This document shows positions 24,426 to 33,157 of a stretch of DNA of 64,000 bases, one piece after another; position 1 is the first letter of the stretch, and every line of letters starts with the position of its first letter. The stretch spans positions 1 to 64,000 of the forward strand of contig CAVERH010000004.1 of NCBI GenBank assembly GCA_963618065.1, read 5' to 3'. The DNA comes from Suilimivivens sp963618065 (GTDB lineage Bacteria; Bacillota; Clostridia; Lachnospirales; Lachnospiraceae). Under the pieces are notes generated by a model that searched no databases, had not been told where the DNA came from, and worked only from the letters and a program-made list of their open reading frames with translations. The position numbers were made by a program, and so were the translations under genes.

Positions 24426-24878
24426 ATGAAAAATTGTCCGAAATGTGGTGCCCAGATGGAAGACCAGGCAGTCTTCTGCGCAAACTGTGGCACGAATTAC
24501 AACAACCCCTATACGACTGCTGCTCCGGTTACTCCGGAATGGGATCATACCGCAGAATTTGATCCGAAGGATGTATCCGATAACAAGGTCATTGCAATGC
24601 TGTTATATCTGTTAAGTGTAGTTGGTATTCTGATTGCATTACTCAGCCAGAATTCTCCGTACGTTTCATTCCATGTAAGACAGGCACTCAAGTTTCTTGT
24701 GATTGAAACACTGGTTGGAATTGTAACTGCTATTCTTTGCTGGACCGTGATCGTTCCGATTGCAGCAGGTATTTTCTATGTGGTACTCTGGGTAGTGAAG
24801 ATTATCTGCTTCGTATCCATCTGCAAGGGGGAAGCAAAGGAGCCGGTGATTATCCGCAGCTTCAGTTTCTTAAAGTAA
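24426..24878 (+). CDS. Zinc-ribbon protein with DUF4870-like membrane domain
   Basis: 150 residues, GAGGAGGG site. Zinc ribbon at 4-23 (CPKCGAQ...CANCG), a Pro/Thr linker, then three or so membrane segments in a DUF4870-like layout (AMLLYLLSVVGILIALLSQ, SFHVRQALKFLVIETLVGIV, AAGIFYVVLWVVKIICFVSI). Domain function unknown. Own promoter and terminator. Confidence 0.75.
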   Translation: MKNCPKCGAQMEDQAVFCANCGTNYNNPYTTAAPVTPEWDHTAEFDPKDVSDNKVIAMLLYLLSVVGILIALLSQNSPYVSFHVRQALKFLVIETLVGIVTAILCWTVIVPIAAGIFYVVLWVVKIICFVSICKGEAKEPVIIRSFSFLK

Positions 24879-24911
24879 CAGCCATTTAAGGCATGTGAAC
24901 GAAGGGAATGC

Positions 24912-24947
24912 AGAAGAGCCTGCGCAGTGCAACAGGCTCTTCTTTGT
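24912..24947 (+). terminator. Terminator before putP
   Basis: GAAGAGCCTG pairs exactly with CAGGCTCTTC around a ten-base loop, followed by TTTGT. Confidence 0.75.
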
Positions 24948-25014
24948 AGGGCAACACGTTGCCGCACTAATGCGAAGAAGCATTCCCTGAATCATACAAA
25001 AGTGAGGAGAAGAT

Positions 25015-26547
25015 ATGAACACAATTACCTTTATTATGATTGCTACCATCGTGGTTTATTTACTTGGTATGCTGGTAATCGGATTTGTTTACAGTAAGAA
25101 CAATAATGACAGCACCGATTTTTACTTAGGCGGCCGCAAGATGGGACCGTTAGTTACTGCAATGAGTGCAGAGGCCTCCGATATGAGCAGCTGGTTACTC
25201 ATGGGAATCCCGGGACTTGCATATTTCAGCGGTATTGCAGAACCCTCTTGGACAGCGATCGGACTTGGAATCGGTACCTGGCTAAACTGGTTTCTGGTAT
25301 CCAGAAAGTTACGCCGTTATTCCAGTAATATTAATGCCATTACCATTCCGGAATTTTATTCCAAGAGATTCCACGATAAGAAGAATATTCTGAATGCGAT
25401 TGCAGCTTTTGTGATTATTGTATTCTTCATTCCATATACCGCATCCGGTTTTAAAGCATGTGGAACCCTGTTTAACAGTCTGTTTGGTGTGGATTATACC
25501 ATAGCAATGATTATTTCAGCCGTAGTTATTGTGGGTTATACCATTATGGGCGGGTTTAGGGCTGTTTCTACAACAGATCTTGCACAAAGTATTGTGATGA
25601 CGATAGCACTCGTTGTTGTATTGGGCTTTGGTATTCACGTAGCAGGAGGTATGGATGTAGTCATCTCAAATGCAAAGGAAATGCCAGGATACCTTACCAT
25701 GTTTGCATCCCATGTCAGGGAAACGAACAGTTCAACTCCGTATAGTGCCCTGACGATTGCATCGACACTGGCCTGGGGACTTGGCTATTTTGGTATGCCG
25801 CATATTTTAGTCCGCTTCATGGCAATTGAAGATGAAAAGAAGCTTGTTTTATCCAGAAGAATCGCAACGGTCTGGGTAATCCTTGCGATGTTTGTAGCGG
25901 TTCTTATCGGGCTTGTTGGGTATGGAATGACAACAGCAGGTGCGATAGAATTTCTGGATTCTCCGAGCCGAGCAGAAGAAATTATTGTTAAGATTGCAGA
26001 TCTGATCAGCCAGCATGGTATTCTTGCAGCAGTCGCAGCAGGACTGATTCTTGCGGGTATTCTGGCAGCAACGATGTCTACCGCAGATTCCCAGATGCTT
26101 GCAGCAGCATCTTCTGTATCCCAGAATATCATTCAGGATTTCTTCAAGGTAAAGCTGGATGAAAAGAAGAGTCTTTTAATCGCAAGAATTACTATTGTTG
26201 GAATCAGTCTGGTTGCATTATTCCTTGCAAGAGATCCGAATTCCAGCGTATTCCGTATCGTAAGCTTTGCATGGGCCGGATTTGGCGGAGCGTTTGGTGC
26301 CGTAACTCTCTGCGCCCTGTTCTGGAAGAGATGTAACTTCAAGGGGGCACTTGCCGGAATGATCAGTGGTGGTGCAATGGTATTTATATGGAAGTATCTG
26401 GTTGCGCCTCTTGGTGGTGTGTTTGGCATTTATGAATTACTGCCGGCATTCGTATTCTCATTGATTTTTACTATTGTGGTAAGCCTGTTAACTGAGGCTC
26501 CGGAAGAGTCTATTGTAAAGGAATTTGAAGAAGCTTCTGTAAAATAA
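25015..26547 (+). CDS. putP: Sodium/proline symporter
   Basis: 510 residues, GTGAGGAGAAG site. A sodium:solute symporter (SSS) with about 13 membrane segments; DFYLGGRKMGPLVTAMSAEA, the SDMSSWLLMGIPG first sodium-site helix, WNxx-type GFRAVSTTDLAQ, GYFGMPHILVRFMA and the ATMSTADSQMLAAAS helix all match PutP. Imports proline with sodium. Stands alone between two terminators. Confidence 0.93.
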   Translation: MNTITFIMIATIVVYLLGMLVIGFVYSKNNNDSTDFYLGGRKMGPLVTAMSAEASDMSSWLLMGIPGLAYFSGIAEPSWTAIGLGIGTWLNWFLVSRKLRRYSSNINAITIPEFYSKRFHDKKNILNAIAAFVIIVFFIPYTASGFKACGTLFNSLFGVDYTIAMIISAVVIVGYTIMGGFRAVSTTDLAQSIVMTIALVVVLGFGIHVAGGMDVVISNAKEMPGYLTMFASHVRETNSSTPYSALTIASTLAWGLGYFGMPHILVRFMAIEDEKKLVLSRRIATVWVILAMFVAVLIGLVGYGMTTAGAIEFLDSPSRAEEIIVKIADLISQHGILAAVAAGLILAGILAATMSTADSQMLAAASSVSQNIIQDFFKVKLDEKKSLLIARITIVGISLVALFLARDPNSSVFRIVSFAWAGFGGAFGAVTLCALFWKRCNFKGALAGMISGGAMVFIWKYLVAPLGGVFGIYELLPAFVFSLIFTIVVSLLTEAPEESIVKEFEEASVK

Positions 26548-26580
26548 TTGTAACAAAATTTGAATCATTAATTCTTTCTT

Positions 26581-26613
26581 AAAATGCTCCTGTGACATTG
26601 ACAGGAGCATTTT
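26581..26613 (+). terminator. Terminator of putP
   Basis: AAAATGCTCCTGT pairs exactly with ACAGGAGCATTTT around GACATTG; usable on both strands. Confidence 0.9.
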
Positions 26614-26737
26614 ATAGCTTTACAATGAAATAAATGTCCGAAGAAGATTTGTAACAATATTGTAATTATTTTTAATGTTAAAATATTACGATTCCGAGAT
26701 GAAATAAGAAGAATATGGTTCGGGGAGATTTTATGAA

Positions 26738-27271
26738 ATGAAGAAAAGGAAAAAGAGGCGGGGCTTATGGGTGATCCTGCTTTGGATGGTGTTTCTGACA
26801 TCAATTACTACAATCGGATATTTGTCGTTTCAGAATGGAACAAGCTCTGCTGAGCTTGGCAGTGATGTGATCGAGAAGCTTGCTGGCGAATATTATGAGA
26901 AGGACACCGTTTCAACGATGGAGCTTTATAAGTTTACATACTATTTCCGACAGATAGGAAGAACGATTGCCTTTTTCATCATTGGTATTTTAGGAACAGT
27001 GACGATTCATCTGTCTTCCGAACGGCTTCCGTGGATTGTGAAATCAGTTCTGGCAGCGGGAATCCTGCTGATCCTTGCATGGATTACAGAGAAATGCAAG
27101 ATTTATCTGCCTACCAGACATTACAGTCAGGATGAAATGATGATCAGTATTGCTGCGGCAATGCTTGGATTTTCCATCGTTTCCCTGATTACGTTGATTC
27201 ATAATCTGATTCATCATATGTCACATAGAGATTTATCAAATAAAAGAATCCCTTCCTCCCAGCATGGTTAA
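26738..27271 (+). CDS. VanZ-like membrane protein
   Basis: 177 residues from ATG 26738, with GGGGAG ten bases upstream; an ATG at 26733 reads into an immediate stop. Four membrane segments; the pattern FQNGTSSAELGSDVIEKL after helix 1 and WITEKCKIYLPTRHYSQDEM then AAAMLGF resemble the VanZ family (SDElhQ...pGR...D...N..G). VanZ gives low-level teicoplanin resistance in enterococci; most members are of unknown role. No van genes are nearby. Confidence 0.7.
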   Translation: MKKRKKRRGLWVILLWMVFLTSITTIGYLSFQNGTSSAELGSDVIEKLAGEYYEKDTVSTMELYKFTYYFRQIGRTIAFFIIGILGTVTIHLSSERLPWIVKSVLAAGILLILAWITEKCKIYLPTRHYSQDEMMISIAAAMLGFSIVSLITLIHNLIHHMSHRDLSNKRIPSSQHG

Positions 27272-27292
27272 GCACAGGAGGAGGGGATTTTT
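27242..27292 (+). terminator. Terminator after the VanZ-like gene
   Basis: AATCCCTTCCTCC pairs imperfectly with GGAGGAGGGGATT, followed by TTTTAG. Lies between convergent genes. Confidence 0.6.
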
Positions 27293-27356
27293 AGACAGAT
27301 ACCTGATGAATACGTGGTGTAAGAGAGGTATGAACTGTTTCAAACGCCTGAATTCT

Positions 27357-27791
27357 TCAGGAGATTTCCCCGTCGTATTTTTCTTCACAGTATTTGCAGC
27401 GGTAGATTTCTTTCTTCTCATCAGCCAGAATGAATACGTGTGGAAGTCCCTGCTCGATAGAAGTGATGCAGCGGGGGTTCTTACAGTGGATGACATTGCG
27501 GATTTCCTTCGGAAGCTGGAGCTCCTTCTTGGATACGATCTTGCCGTCCTTGATGACATTGACGGTGATGCTGTGGTCAATAAAGGCCAGAACATCCAGA
27601 TCCAACATATCGATATCACATTCCACCTTCAGAATATCTTTTTTCCCAAGCTTGTTGCTGCGGGCGTTCTTAATGATGGCTACGGTACAGTCCAGCTTAT
27701 CCAGCTGAAGATGGTGGTAAATTGCGAGGCTCTTGCCTGCTTTAATATGATCTAATACAAATCCTTCTTCGATCTTTCCTACATTTAACAT
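27357..27791 (-). CDS. pyrI: Aspartate carbamoyltransferase regulatory chain
   Basis: 144 residues. N-terminal nucleotide-binding domain (LNVGKIEEGFVLDHIKAGKS, LDCTVAIIKNARSNKLGKKD) and C-terminal zinc domain with CKNPRC and CKYCEEKY, the four Cys ligands. Confers allosteric control by CTP/ATP on PyrB. It follows pyrB by 44 bp on the minus strand; the presence of PyrI means the enteric-type c6r6 holoenzyme rather than the Bacillus type. Confidence 0.95.
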   Translation of the reverse strand: MLNVGKIEEGFVLDHIKAGKSLAIYHHLQLDKLDCTVAIIKNARSNKLGKKDILKVECDIDMLDLDVLAFIDHSITVNVIKDGKIVSKKELQLPKEIRNVIHCKNPRCITSIEQGLPHVFILADEKKEIYRCKYCEEKYDGEIS

Positions 27792-27835
27792 GAATTTGAT
27801 CCTTTCTTTTCTGAGTGAGTTCTGAATAGCTTTGT

Positions 27836-28750
27836 TTACACATGAATCCCGAGCAGTGTCATAATAAGCGCCATGCGGACATACACACCGTACTGTACCT
27901 GTTTGAAATAAGCGGCTCTCGGGTCATTGTCCACATCTACTGAAATTTCATTGACGCGGGGCAGGGGATGAAGCACCAGCATATCCGGTCTGGCAAGCTG
28001 CATTTTGGTTTTGTCTAAGATGTAAAAATCCTTTAAACGGACATAATCTTCTTCGTTGAAGAAACGTTCCTTCTGTACACGCGTCATATAAAGGATATCC
28101 AGATCCTGCATCACATCGTCTAACTTGATGACCTCCTTATAAGGAATATTCTTTTCCTTCAGCAGATCGGTAATGTAATCCGGAATTCGCAGCTCCATCG
28201 GGGAGATGAAGATGAAGTTGATGTTTTCGTAGCGCATCAGTGCGTGGATCAGGGAATGCACGGTACGGCCAAATTTCAGATCTCCACAAAGACCAATGGT
28301 AAAGTTGCCAATCGAACCCTTTAAGGAACGGATAGTAAGAAGGTCGGTGAGGGTCTGTGTCGGATGCTGGTGGCCGCCATCACCGGCGTTGATGACCGGA
28401 ATGGAAGAGTGGCTTGCCGCAACCATCGGGGCACCTTCCTTAGGATGACGCATGGCACAGATGTCTGCAAAGCAGGAGATGACGCGGATCGTATCGGCAA
28501 CGCTTTCTCCTTTCGTGGCGGAAGAGGAGTTGGCATCGGAAAATCCGAGTACGCTACCGCCAAGATTTAACATGGCAGATTCAAAGCTCAGCCGGGTACG
28601 GGTACTCGGTTCATAAAAGCAGGTTGCCAGTTTTTTGCCTGCACAGGCATGGGCATATTTGTCCATGTGCTGTTCAATATCGCTGGCCAGATTGAAGATC
28701 TGGTCGAGTTCATCTACACTGAAATCCAGTGGACTCATTAAGTGTCTCAT
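27836..28750 (-). CDS. pyrB: Aspartate carbamoyltransferase catalytic chain
   Basis: 304 residues, minus strand, GGAGGAG site before ATG 28750. Carbamoyl-phosphate site FYEPSTRTRLSFESAM, SSATKGES loop, MRHPKEGA, and HPLPRVNEI aspartate site. Commits carbamoyl phosphate to pyrimidine synthesis. Cotranscribed with pyrI. No PyrR attenuator was recognised; instead the dispersed repeat element begins 32 bp upstream. Confidence 0.97.
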   Translation of the reverse strand: MRHLMSPLDFSVDELDQIFNLASDIEQHMDKYAHACAGKKLATCFYEPSTRTRLSFESAMLNLGGSVLGFSDANSSSATKGESVADTIRVISCFADICAMRHPKEGAPMVAASHSSIPVINAGDGGHQHPTQTLTDLLTIRSLKGSIGNFTIGLCGDLKFGRTVHSLIHALMRYENINFIFISPMELRIPDYITDLLKEKNIPYKEVIKLDDVMQDLDILYMTRVQKERFFNEEDYVRLKDFYILDKTKMQLARPDMLVLHPLPRVNEISVDVDNDPRAAYFKQVQYGVYVRMALIMTLLGIHV

Positions 28751-28781
28751 AGGGGTCTCCTCCTGATCTTGTATATTCTCT

Positions 28782-28914
28782 GTAACTATTCAGTACAGGT
28801 CGAAGCATTTGCTGCTGAGACCGTAAGAATATGATTCAGTAATGCAAAATCCCATCGGCGAAGCCGATTTGGAATGGATTTTGCATCGTAACTGTGAAGG
28901 TACTGAACAGTTAC
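28782..28914. repeat. Full-length dispersed inverted-repeat element (133 bp)
   Basis: Ends GTAACTATTCAGTAC (28782-28796) and GTACTGAACAGTTAC (28900-28914) are inverted repeats matching at 14 of 15 bases. Nested inside are ATGCAAAATCC (28842-28852) and GGATTTTGCAT (28876-28886), with CATCGGCGAAGCCGAT at the centre. Its left 57 bp are repeated at 35169-35225 with two differences. No coding frame; a REP/MITE-like structure. Confidence 0.75.
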
Positions 28915-29053
28915 TATTCTCTTTTATGTCTCAGACTCACATGCTCGTGCTTCGCACTCTCTGTCTGTCTTGCGACAGACGCATGTTCGTTACTGATGTA
29001 CAAAAAAACAAATGTCTGCCTTGCAGCTGCTTGTTTTTCCTGTACATCATGAA

Positions 29054-29081
29054 AAGGTCGAAGAGAAAACTCTTCGACCTT
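29054..29081 (-). terminator. Terminator of the nitroreductase gene
   Basis: AAGGTCGAAGAG and CTCTTCGACCTT form a perfect 12-bp stem with loop AAAA (TTTT on the minus strand), followed on the minus strand by TTTCATG. Confidence 0.8.
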
Positions 29082-29090
29082 AGTTTACAT

Positions 29091-29639
29091 TTAATGGATA
29101 AATGATAATAAATCCTCCACCGGCTTACGTTTGGGAGCGGTGGGCTCTTCGTCAGGATATCCGACAGCAATTAAAGCAGCTACTTCCTGATTCTCAGGGA
29201 GGTTCAAAATGGAAGCGACCTTCGCATCATCAAAGATACCAAGGATAACGGAACCAAGTCCCTGTTCATATGCGGCGAGACAGAAGCTCTGGGAAGCAAT
29301 ACCGGTATCGAACATCTGCCAGCGGTCTCCTTTGGAGGTTGTGAAAGAACCATCTCTTTCATAACCACTGCGCCCCTTGATATAGGTAATGACCATCAGT
29401 ACGGGAGCATTTTTGATGATGACACCATTGTTGGCAAACATTTCTGCACAACTGTCAGCAATCTGATCTTTCTTCTCACCGTCTACTGCAATATAACGGG
29501 TGATCTGGCTGTGTTTCCAGCTTGGAGAATAAGAAGCAGTTTCAACGATCCCGGACAGAAGCTCTTCGGATACCTTCTGATTCTTAAACTTACGGATACT
29601 GCGACGTCCTTTAATACATTCCTTAGCGGTCATATTCAC
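29091..29639 (-). CDS. Nitroreductase-family FMN oxidoreductase
   Basis: 182 residues. Opens with the family signature CIKGRRSIRKFKNQKVSEEL (FMN phosphate/Arg site), then ASYSPSWKHSQITRY, and the C-terminal VAALIAVGYPDEEPTAPKRK. Reduces nitro or quinone-like compounds with NAD(P)H; the natural substrate is unknown. Has its own promoter (29679-29707) and terminator. Confidence 0.88.
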   Translation of the reverse strand: MNMTAKECIKGRRSIRKFKNQKVSEELLSGIVETASYSPSWKHSQITRYIAVDGEKKDQIADSCAEMFANNGVIIKNAPVLMVITYIKGRSGYERDGSFTTSKGDRWQMFDTGIASQSFCLAAYEQGLGSVILGIFDDAKVASILNLPENQEVAALIAVGYPDEEPTAPKRKPVEDLLSFIH

Positions 29640-29678
29640 ACTCCTTTCGTCAATAGAACCGACTCACATATTTTTCTT

Positions 29679-29707
29679 ATCATAGCATATAGAGACAAGA
29701 CTTTCAA
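29679..29707 (-). promoter_or_regulatory. Promoter of the nitroreductase gene
   Basis: On the minus strand: TTGAAA, 17-base spacer, TATGAT, about 40 bases before the start. Confidence 0.7.
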
Positions 29708-29751
29708 CGTGGAAAAATAGTTTTTTAGGGCTGGGATATGCGGAGAAATAA

Positions 29752-29780
29752 TTGCAATCTTTTGGGGGATATGCTAACAT
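29752..29780 (+). promoter_or_regulatory. Promoter of the PH-domain gene
   Basis: TTGCAA, 17-base spacer, TAACAT, 52 bases before the start at 29833; divergent from the nitroreductase promoter. Confidence 0.5.
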
Positions 29781-29832
29781 TTGAAAAGAACAGGAACAAT
29801 TACTGTAGAAGAGAAGAAAGGCGGATTGGAAT

Positions 29833-30237
29833 ATGGCAGGAGTGATAACTGAAGGTCAATATACGGAACGCAAAAGATGGGTCTTTTTAGGACTTCCGTT
29901 TACGTTTACCACGTATCATATCGCAGAGAATGTAATTACGATTGACAGCGGCTTTTTCCGCAAGGTGGAGAATGACTGTTATATGTATAAGGTACAGGAT
30001 GTGGAGCTGGTAGCAACCTTTTTTGAAAGAATTGCCGGTCTTGGAACGGTAATCTGTTATAGCGGAGACACCACGCATCCGAAGCTTGTTTTAGCACATA
30101 TTAAGAATGCGAGAACCATTAAGAACTACATTCTTGAGGCATCGGAGAATGCCCGGATGAAGAGACGTACCCTGAATACGCTGAATATCGGTGCAGAAGC
30201 TATGGACGATATGGATGGAGCCGATATAGACCAGTAG
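29833..30237 (+). CDS. Bacterial PH-domain protein
   Basis: 134 residues, no membrane segment. KRWVFLGLPFTFTTYHIAEN, then ITIDSGFFRKVENDCYMYKV, DVELVATFFERIAGLGTVIC and the final helix KNARTIKNYILEASENARMK give the strand-helix pattern of bPH2 (YdbT-type) domains, followed by an acidic tail. These domains bind ligands at or near membranes; the specific role is unknown. Single gene with its own terminator. Confidence 0.75.
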   Translation: MAGVITEGQYTERKRWVFLGLPFTFTTYHIAENVITIDSGFFRKVENDCYMYKVQDVELVATFFERIAGLGTVICYSGDTTHPKLVLAHIKNARTIKNYILEASENARMKRRTLNTLNIGAEAMDDMDGADIDQ

Positions 30238-30292
30238 ATGTTCGATTCTTAATAAGTAAATGGTAACCATTCTGAATAGACAGTAAACGCAT

Positions 30293-30322
30293 AAAAGAGT
30301 TCGCTTTTAGCGGACTCTTTTT
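30293..30322 (+). terminator. Terminator of the PH-domain gene
   Basis: AAAAGAGTTCGC pairs with GCGGACTCTTTTT around TTTTA; the T-rich arm ends it. Also usable for the converging minus-strand gene. Confidence 0.8.
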
Positions 30323-30334
30323 GGATAAACGGGA

Positions 30335-30739
30335 TTACTTACGGGAAGAACAATTTAGCAGCTTTTCATAAATTAGTCCTACGGCGAACCAGCAGGGAAA
30401 GAAGTCTAACCGGATAACTCTGCCAATGTGCCATTTGCTCTTTACATAGTCCCAGGGGCAGACCTTGTGTTTCGTAAGAAATTTACCGGAGAAAAACTCC
30501 ACAACGAAGATCAGGATGGCATAAATCGTACCACGCCATACTGTGGGCATCCGACGGAACAGCCGGGAGAGCGGACCCAAAATACAGGCACTCCCATAGA
30601 TCGGGAACATCCACAGGGAGGACTGTCCCATAAGCTTCCATTCCCTCCGGCGCAGGGAGGAAAGTGCGGTAAATATAATTTCAAAGCCCCAGCCCAGGAG
30701 GCCGCATTTACAAAAGTCAGTCAGTAATTTTTTCATCAT
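30335..30739 (-). CDS. CmpB-like (ABC-trans_CmpB) putative permease, small
   Basis: 134 residues from the minus-strand ATG at 30739; the frame is open to 30844, but that extension is not hydrophobic and has no ribosome site, and family members begin near the first helix. GLLGWGFEIIFTAL, QSSLWMFPIYGSACILGPL, FVVEFFSGKFL and CPWDYVKSKWHIGRVIRLDF are the conserved CmpB-type (PF06541-like) segments. Annotated in many genomes as a putative ABC permease, although no ATPase is associated. Function unknown. Confidence 0.7.
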   Translation of the reverse strand: MMKKLLTDFCKCGLLGWGFEIIFTALSSLRRREWKLMGQSSLWMFPIYGSACILGPLSRLFRRMPTVWRGTIYAILIFVVEFFSGKFLTKHKVCPWDYVKSKWHIGRVIRLDFFPCWFAVGLIYEKLLNCSSRK

Positions 30740-30867
30740 GTTCTGAGTATGCCCGGAAATCCGGAAGCTATGCAGCGATTCGGAATCATGCAGTTTATGT
30801 TGGGAGAAATATTGAAGGCCTGCATTTACAGGAACATTTGACATGAATCTTAGATGAGGAAAGAAGC

Positions 30868-32205
30868 ATGAACGAAAAAGAAACGTCAGCGTACATTGAA
30901 GAGTTAAAAAAATACGGAAGTGTTCCGGGGCTCACCAATATCCGGAATCTTTGTGAAAAGCTGGGACATCCGGAGAGGGAGCTTTCTTTCGTACACATTG
31001 CGGGAACGAACGGTAAGGGATCGACCCTTTCCTTTCTTTCCGAAATCCTGAAATGTGCAGGATTTAAAGTCGGAAAATATGTTTCTCCAACGGTTTCGGA
31101 TTACCGCGAGCGCATTCAGGTAAACGACCGGATGATTTCGAAGAGGGCACTAGCACAGGGAATGACGATCTGCCGCGAAAAGTGTGAAGAGCTTGTGGCA
31201 GAAGGGCAGCCGCACCCGACCGCATTTGAGATCGAAACGGCGCTTGCGTTCTGGTATTTTAAGGAGCAGAAATGTAAGATTGTCGTATTGGAAACCGGAC
31301 TTGGCGGTGAGATGGATGCTACGAATATTGTGAAGAATACATTAGTCGAAGTATTTACCTCGATCAGTCTGGATCATATGGGAATCCTGGGAAGCAGTCT
31401 GTCTGAGATTGCGGCGGTAAAGGCCGGAATTATGAAAAAGGGTTCCATTGCGGTAACAACAACGCAGCAGCCGGAGGTCATGGAGGTTCTAAGATTTCGG
31501 GCAAAGAAGGAGGGGGTACCACTGATCGAAGCAGCCCCTTTGGGAGCAGGGCAGATAAAGAGCAGTCTGAATGGACAGACCTTTTCCTATAAGGAGTTTT
31601 CGAAGGTACAGATTTCACTTCTTGGAAGATACCAGATCGAGAATGCGGTACTGGCACTGGAGGCAGTACGGGCACTGCGTACGCAGACCCTTCAGGGGCA
31701 TTCCATTACTATTCCGGACAAGGCGGTACTGCAGGGCATGAAAAATGCCACATGGCCCGGAAGATTCCAGATCGTTGCAAAGAGACCGGTTTTCATTGCA
31801 GATGGAGCGCATAACCGGGACGGCGCAGCAAGGCTTGCAGAATCGCTTCAATATTATTTCCCACAGAAACGCATGATCTTTATTATCGGTATTTTACGTG
31901 ATAAGGAACAGGAGGAGATTGTGAAAGCAACCGTACCGCTGGCCGATCAGGTACTGACGATTTCCACGAAGGGCGTGCGGGGCTTTTCAGCCTTGGAGCT
32001 TGCGGAAATCTGCTCCCGTTATAAAGAGAAGGTTACGGCAACAGACGGAATACAGGAGGCCCTGGAGCTTGCGTATCTCATGGCAGCCCCGGAGGATGTC
32101 ATTGTGGCATTCGGTTCGCTTTCTTTCTTAGGGGAGCTGTTACCGCAGGTGGAACAGATTGCAGCACAGAAAGCGAAGAAGAAGGGAAGCCTGTTTAACC
32201 TCTGA
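30868..32205 (+). CDS. folC: Folylpolyglutamate synthase / dihydrofolate synthase
   Basis: 445 residues. Mur-ligase fold: HIAGTNGKGSTLSFLSEIL P-loop near residue 48, LETGLGGEMDATNIV, SLDHMGILG, and the C-terminal domain with GRFQ, FIADGAHNRDGA and IIGILRDKEQ. Adds glutamates to folates. First of a folC-folP-folBK run with 70 and 40 bp gaps, i.e. a folate operon that lacks GTP cyclohydrolase here. Confidence 0.95.
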   Translation: MNEKETSAYIEELKKYGSVPGLTNIRNLCEKLGHPERELSFVHIAGTNGKGSTLSFLSEILKCAGFKVGKYVSPTVSDYRERIQVNDRMISKRALAQGMTICREKCEELVAEGQPHPTAFEIETALAFWYFKEQKCKIVVLETGLGGEMDATNIVKNTLVEVFTSISLDHMGILGSSLSEIAAVKAGIMKKGSIAVTTTQQPEVMEVLRFRAKKEGVPLIEAAPLGAGQIKSSLNGQTFSYKEFSKVQISLLGRYQIENAVLALEAVRALRTQTLQGHSITIPDKAVLQGMKNATWPGRFQIVAKRPVFIADGAHNRDGAARLAESLQYYFPQKRMIFIIGILRDKEQEEIVKATVPLADQVLTISTKGVRGFSALELAEICSRYKEKVTATDGIQEALELAYLMAAPEDVIVAFGSLSFLGELLPQVEQIAAQKAKKKGSLFNL

Positions 32206-32278
32206 TCGTGTTGGAATGCTCTGGTAAATCAGGCACCCGGCAGCTATTCCGACAGAAAAGAAAATAAGGAGAAAAAGA

Positions 32279-33118
32279 ATGCAGCAGTCAGATCTTATCA
32301 TAGGAAAGAAACAATTCAAACGGCAGGGACACACTTATGTCATGGGAATCTTAAATGTAACACCGGATTCCTTTTCGGATGGAGGAAGTTATCCGAAGCT
32401 GAGTGATGCCCTGCACCGCGTGGAGCAGATGCTCGAAGAAGGAGCAGAGCTGATTGACGTAGGCGGAGAATCCACGCGGCCGGGCTATACGAAGATCACC
32501 GACGAAGAGGAAATTGCAAGAACCTGTCCGGTGATCGAAGCAATCAAGAAGAATTTTGATGTGCCGGTTTCTCTGGATACCTACAAGTCGAAGGTGGCAC
32601 AGGCCGGAGTACAGGCAGGCATGGACCTGTTTAATGACATCTGGGGGCTGCAGTATGATAAGGAGATGGCAAAGGTGATCGCGCAAAGCGGTCTGCCCTG
32701 CGTACTCATGCATAACCGGAAGGAGAAGATGGGCGATGAGACCAAAGCGACACCGGAACTGGAAACGATGTTCCGGGAGGACTTTGACCGGATCCTTACG
32801 ATCGCAGAGGATGCCGGAATAGTGAAAGAGCAGATTGTTTTAGATCCCGGAGTCGGCTTTGCGAAGAGCTATGAACAGAATCTGTGGGTCATTAATCATC
32901 TGCCGTTTTTTCAGGAACTGGGGTATCCCTTGCTGCTTGGAACGAGCCGCAAGTCGGTGGTTGGCCTGACACTGGATCTGCCGGTAACTGAGCGTGTGGA
33001 AGGAACGCTTGCCACAACGGCCTTTGCGGTAAGTGCCGGCTGCTGCATGGTGCGCGTGCACGATGTCAAAGAAAATGTGCGTTTCATCCGCATGATGGAG
33101 GCCATTCAGAACCAATAA
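32279..33118 (+). CDS. folP: Dihydropteroate synthase
   Basis: 279 residues, AAGGAG site. GILNVTPDSFSDGG pterin-binding loop, ELIDVGGESTRPGYT, DTYKSKVA, NDIWGLQYD, LDPGVGFAK, LLGTSRKSVV and RVHDVKEN. Joins p-aminobenzoate to the pterin; the sulfonamide target. Middle gene of the folate operon. Confidence 0.97.
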   Translation: MQQSDLIIGKKQFKRQGHTYVMGILNVTPDSFSDGGSYPKLSDALHRVEQMLEEGAELIDVGGESTRPGYTKITDEEEIARTCPVIEAIKKNFDVPVSLDTYKSKVAQAGVQAGMDLFNDIWGLQYDKEMAKVIAQSGLPCVLMHNRKEKMGDETKATPELETMFREDFDRILTIAEDAGIVKEQIVLDPGVGFAKSYEQNLWVINHLPFFQELGYPLLLGTSRKSVVGLTLDLPVTERVEGTLATTAFAVSAGCCMVRVHDVKENVRFIRMMEAIQNQ

Positions 33119-33157
33119 ATTTAATACAAAGAACAGGTAAACTGGAAGAGTTACAAA

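Larger units (their letters stand above)
28751..29090. other. 340-bp gene-free region made of hairpins
   Basis: Holds, left to right: the pyrB ribosome site, the full dispersed repeat element (28782-28914), a small hairpin around GTCTGTCTTGCGACAGAC (28965-28982), a longer one with TGTACA(A)n and TTGTTTTTCCTGTACA arms (28998-29045), and the terminator at 29054-29081. No coding potential. Confidence 0.7.

Noticed and set aside
28751..28800. PyrR-type attenuator before pyrB
   Set aside because: No PyrR-binding loop or matched anti-terminator pair could be recognised; the structure present is the dispersed repeat.
28842..29105. Plus-strand 87-residue frame in the hairpin region
   Set aside because: Starts inside the repeat element, has no ribosome site and reads through hairpins and a terminator.
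30740..30844. N-terminal extension of the CmpB-like protein
   Set aside because: Not hydrophobic, no ribosome site, and the family starts at the later ATG pair; not fully excluded.
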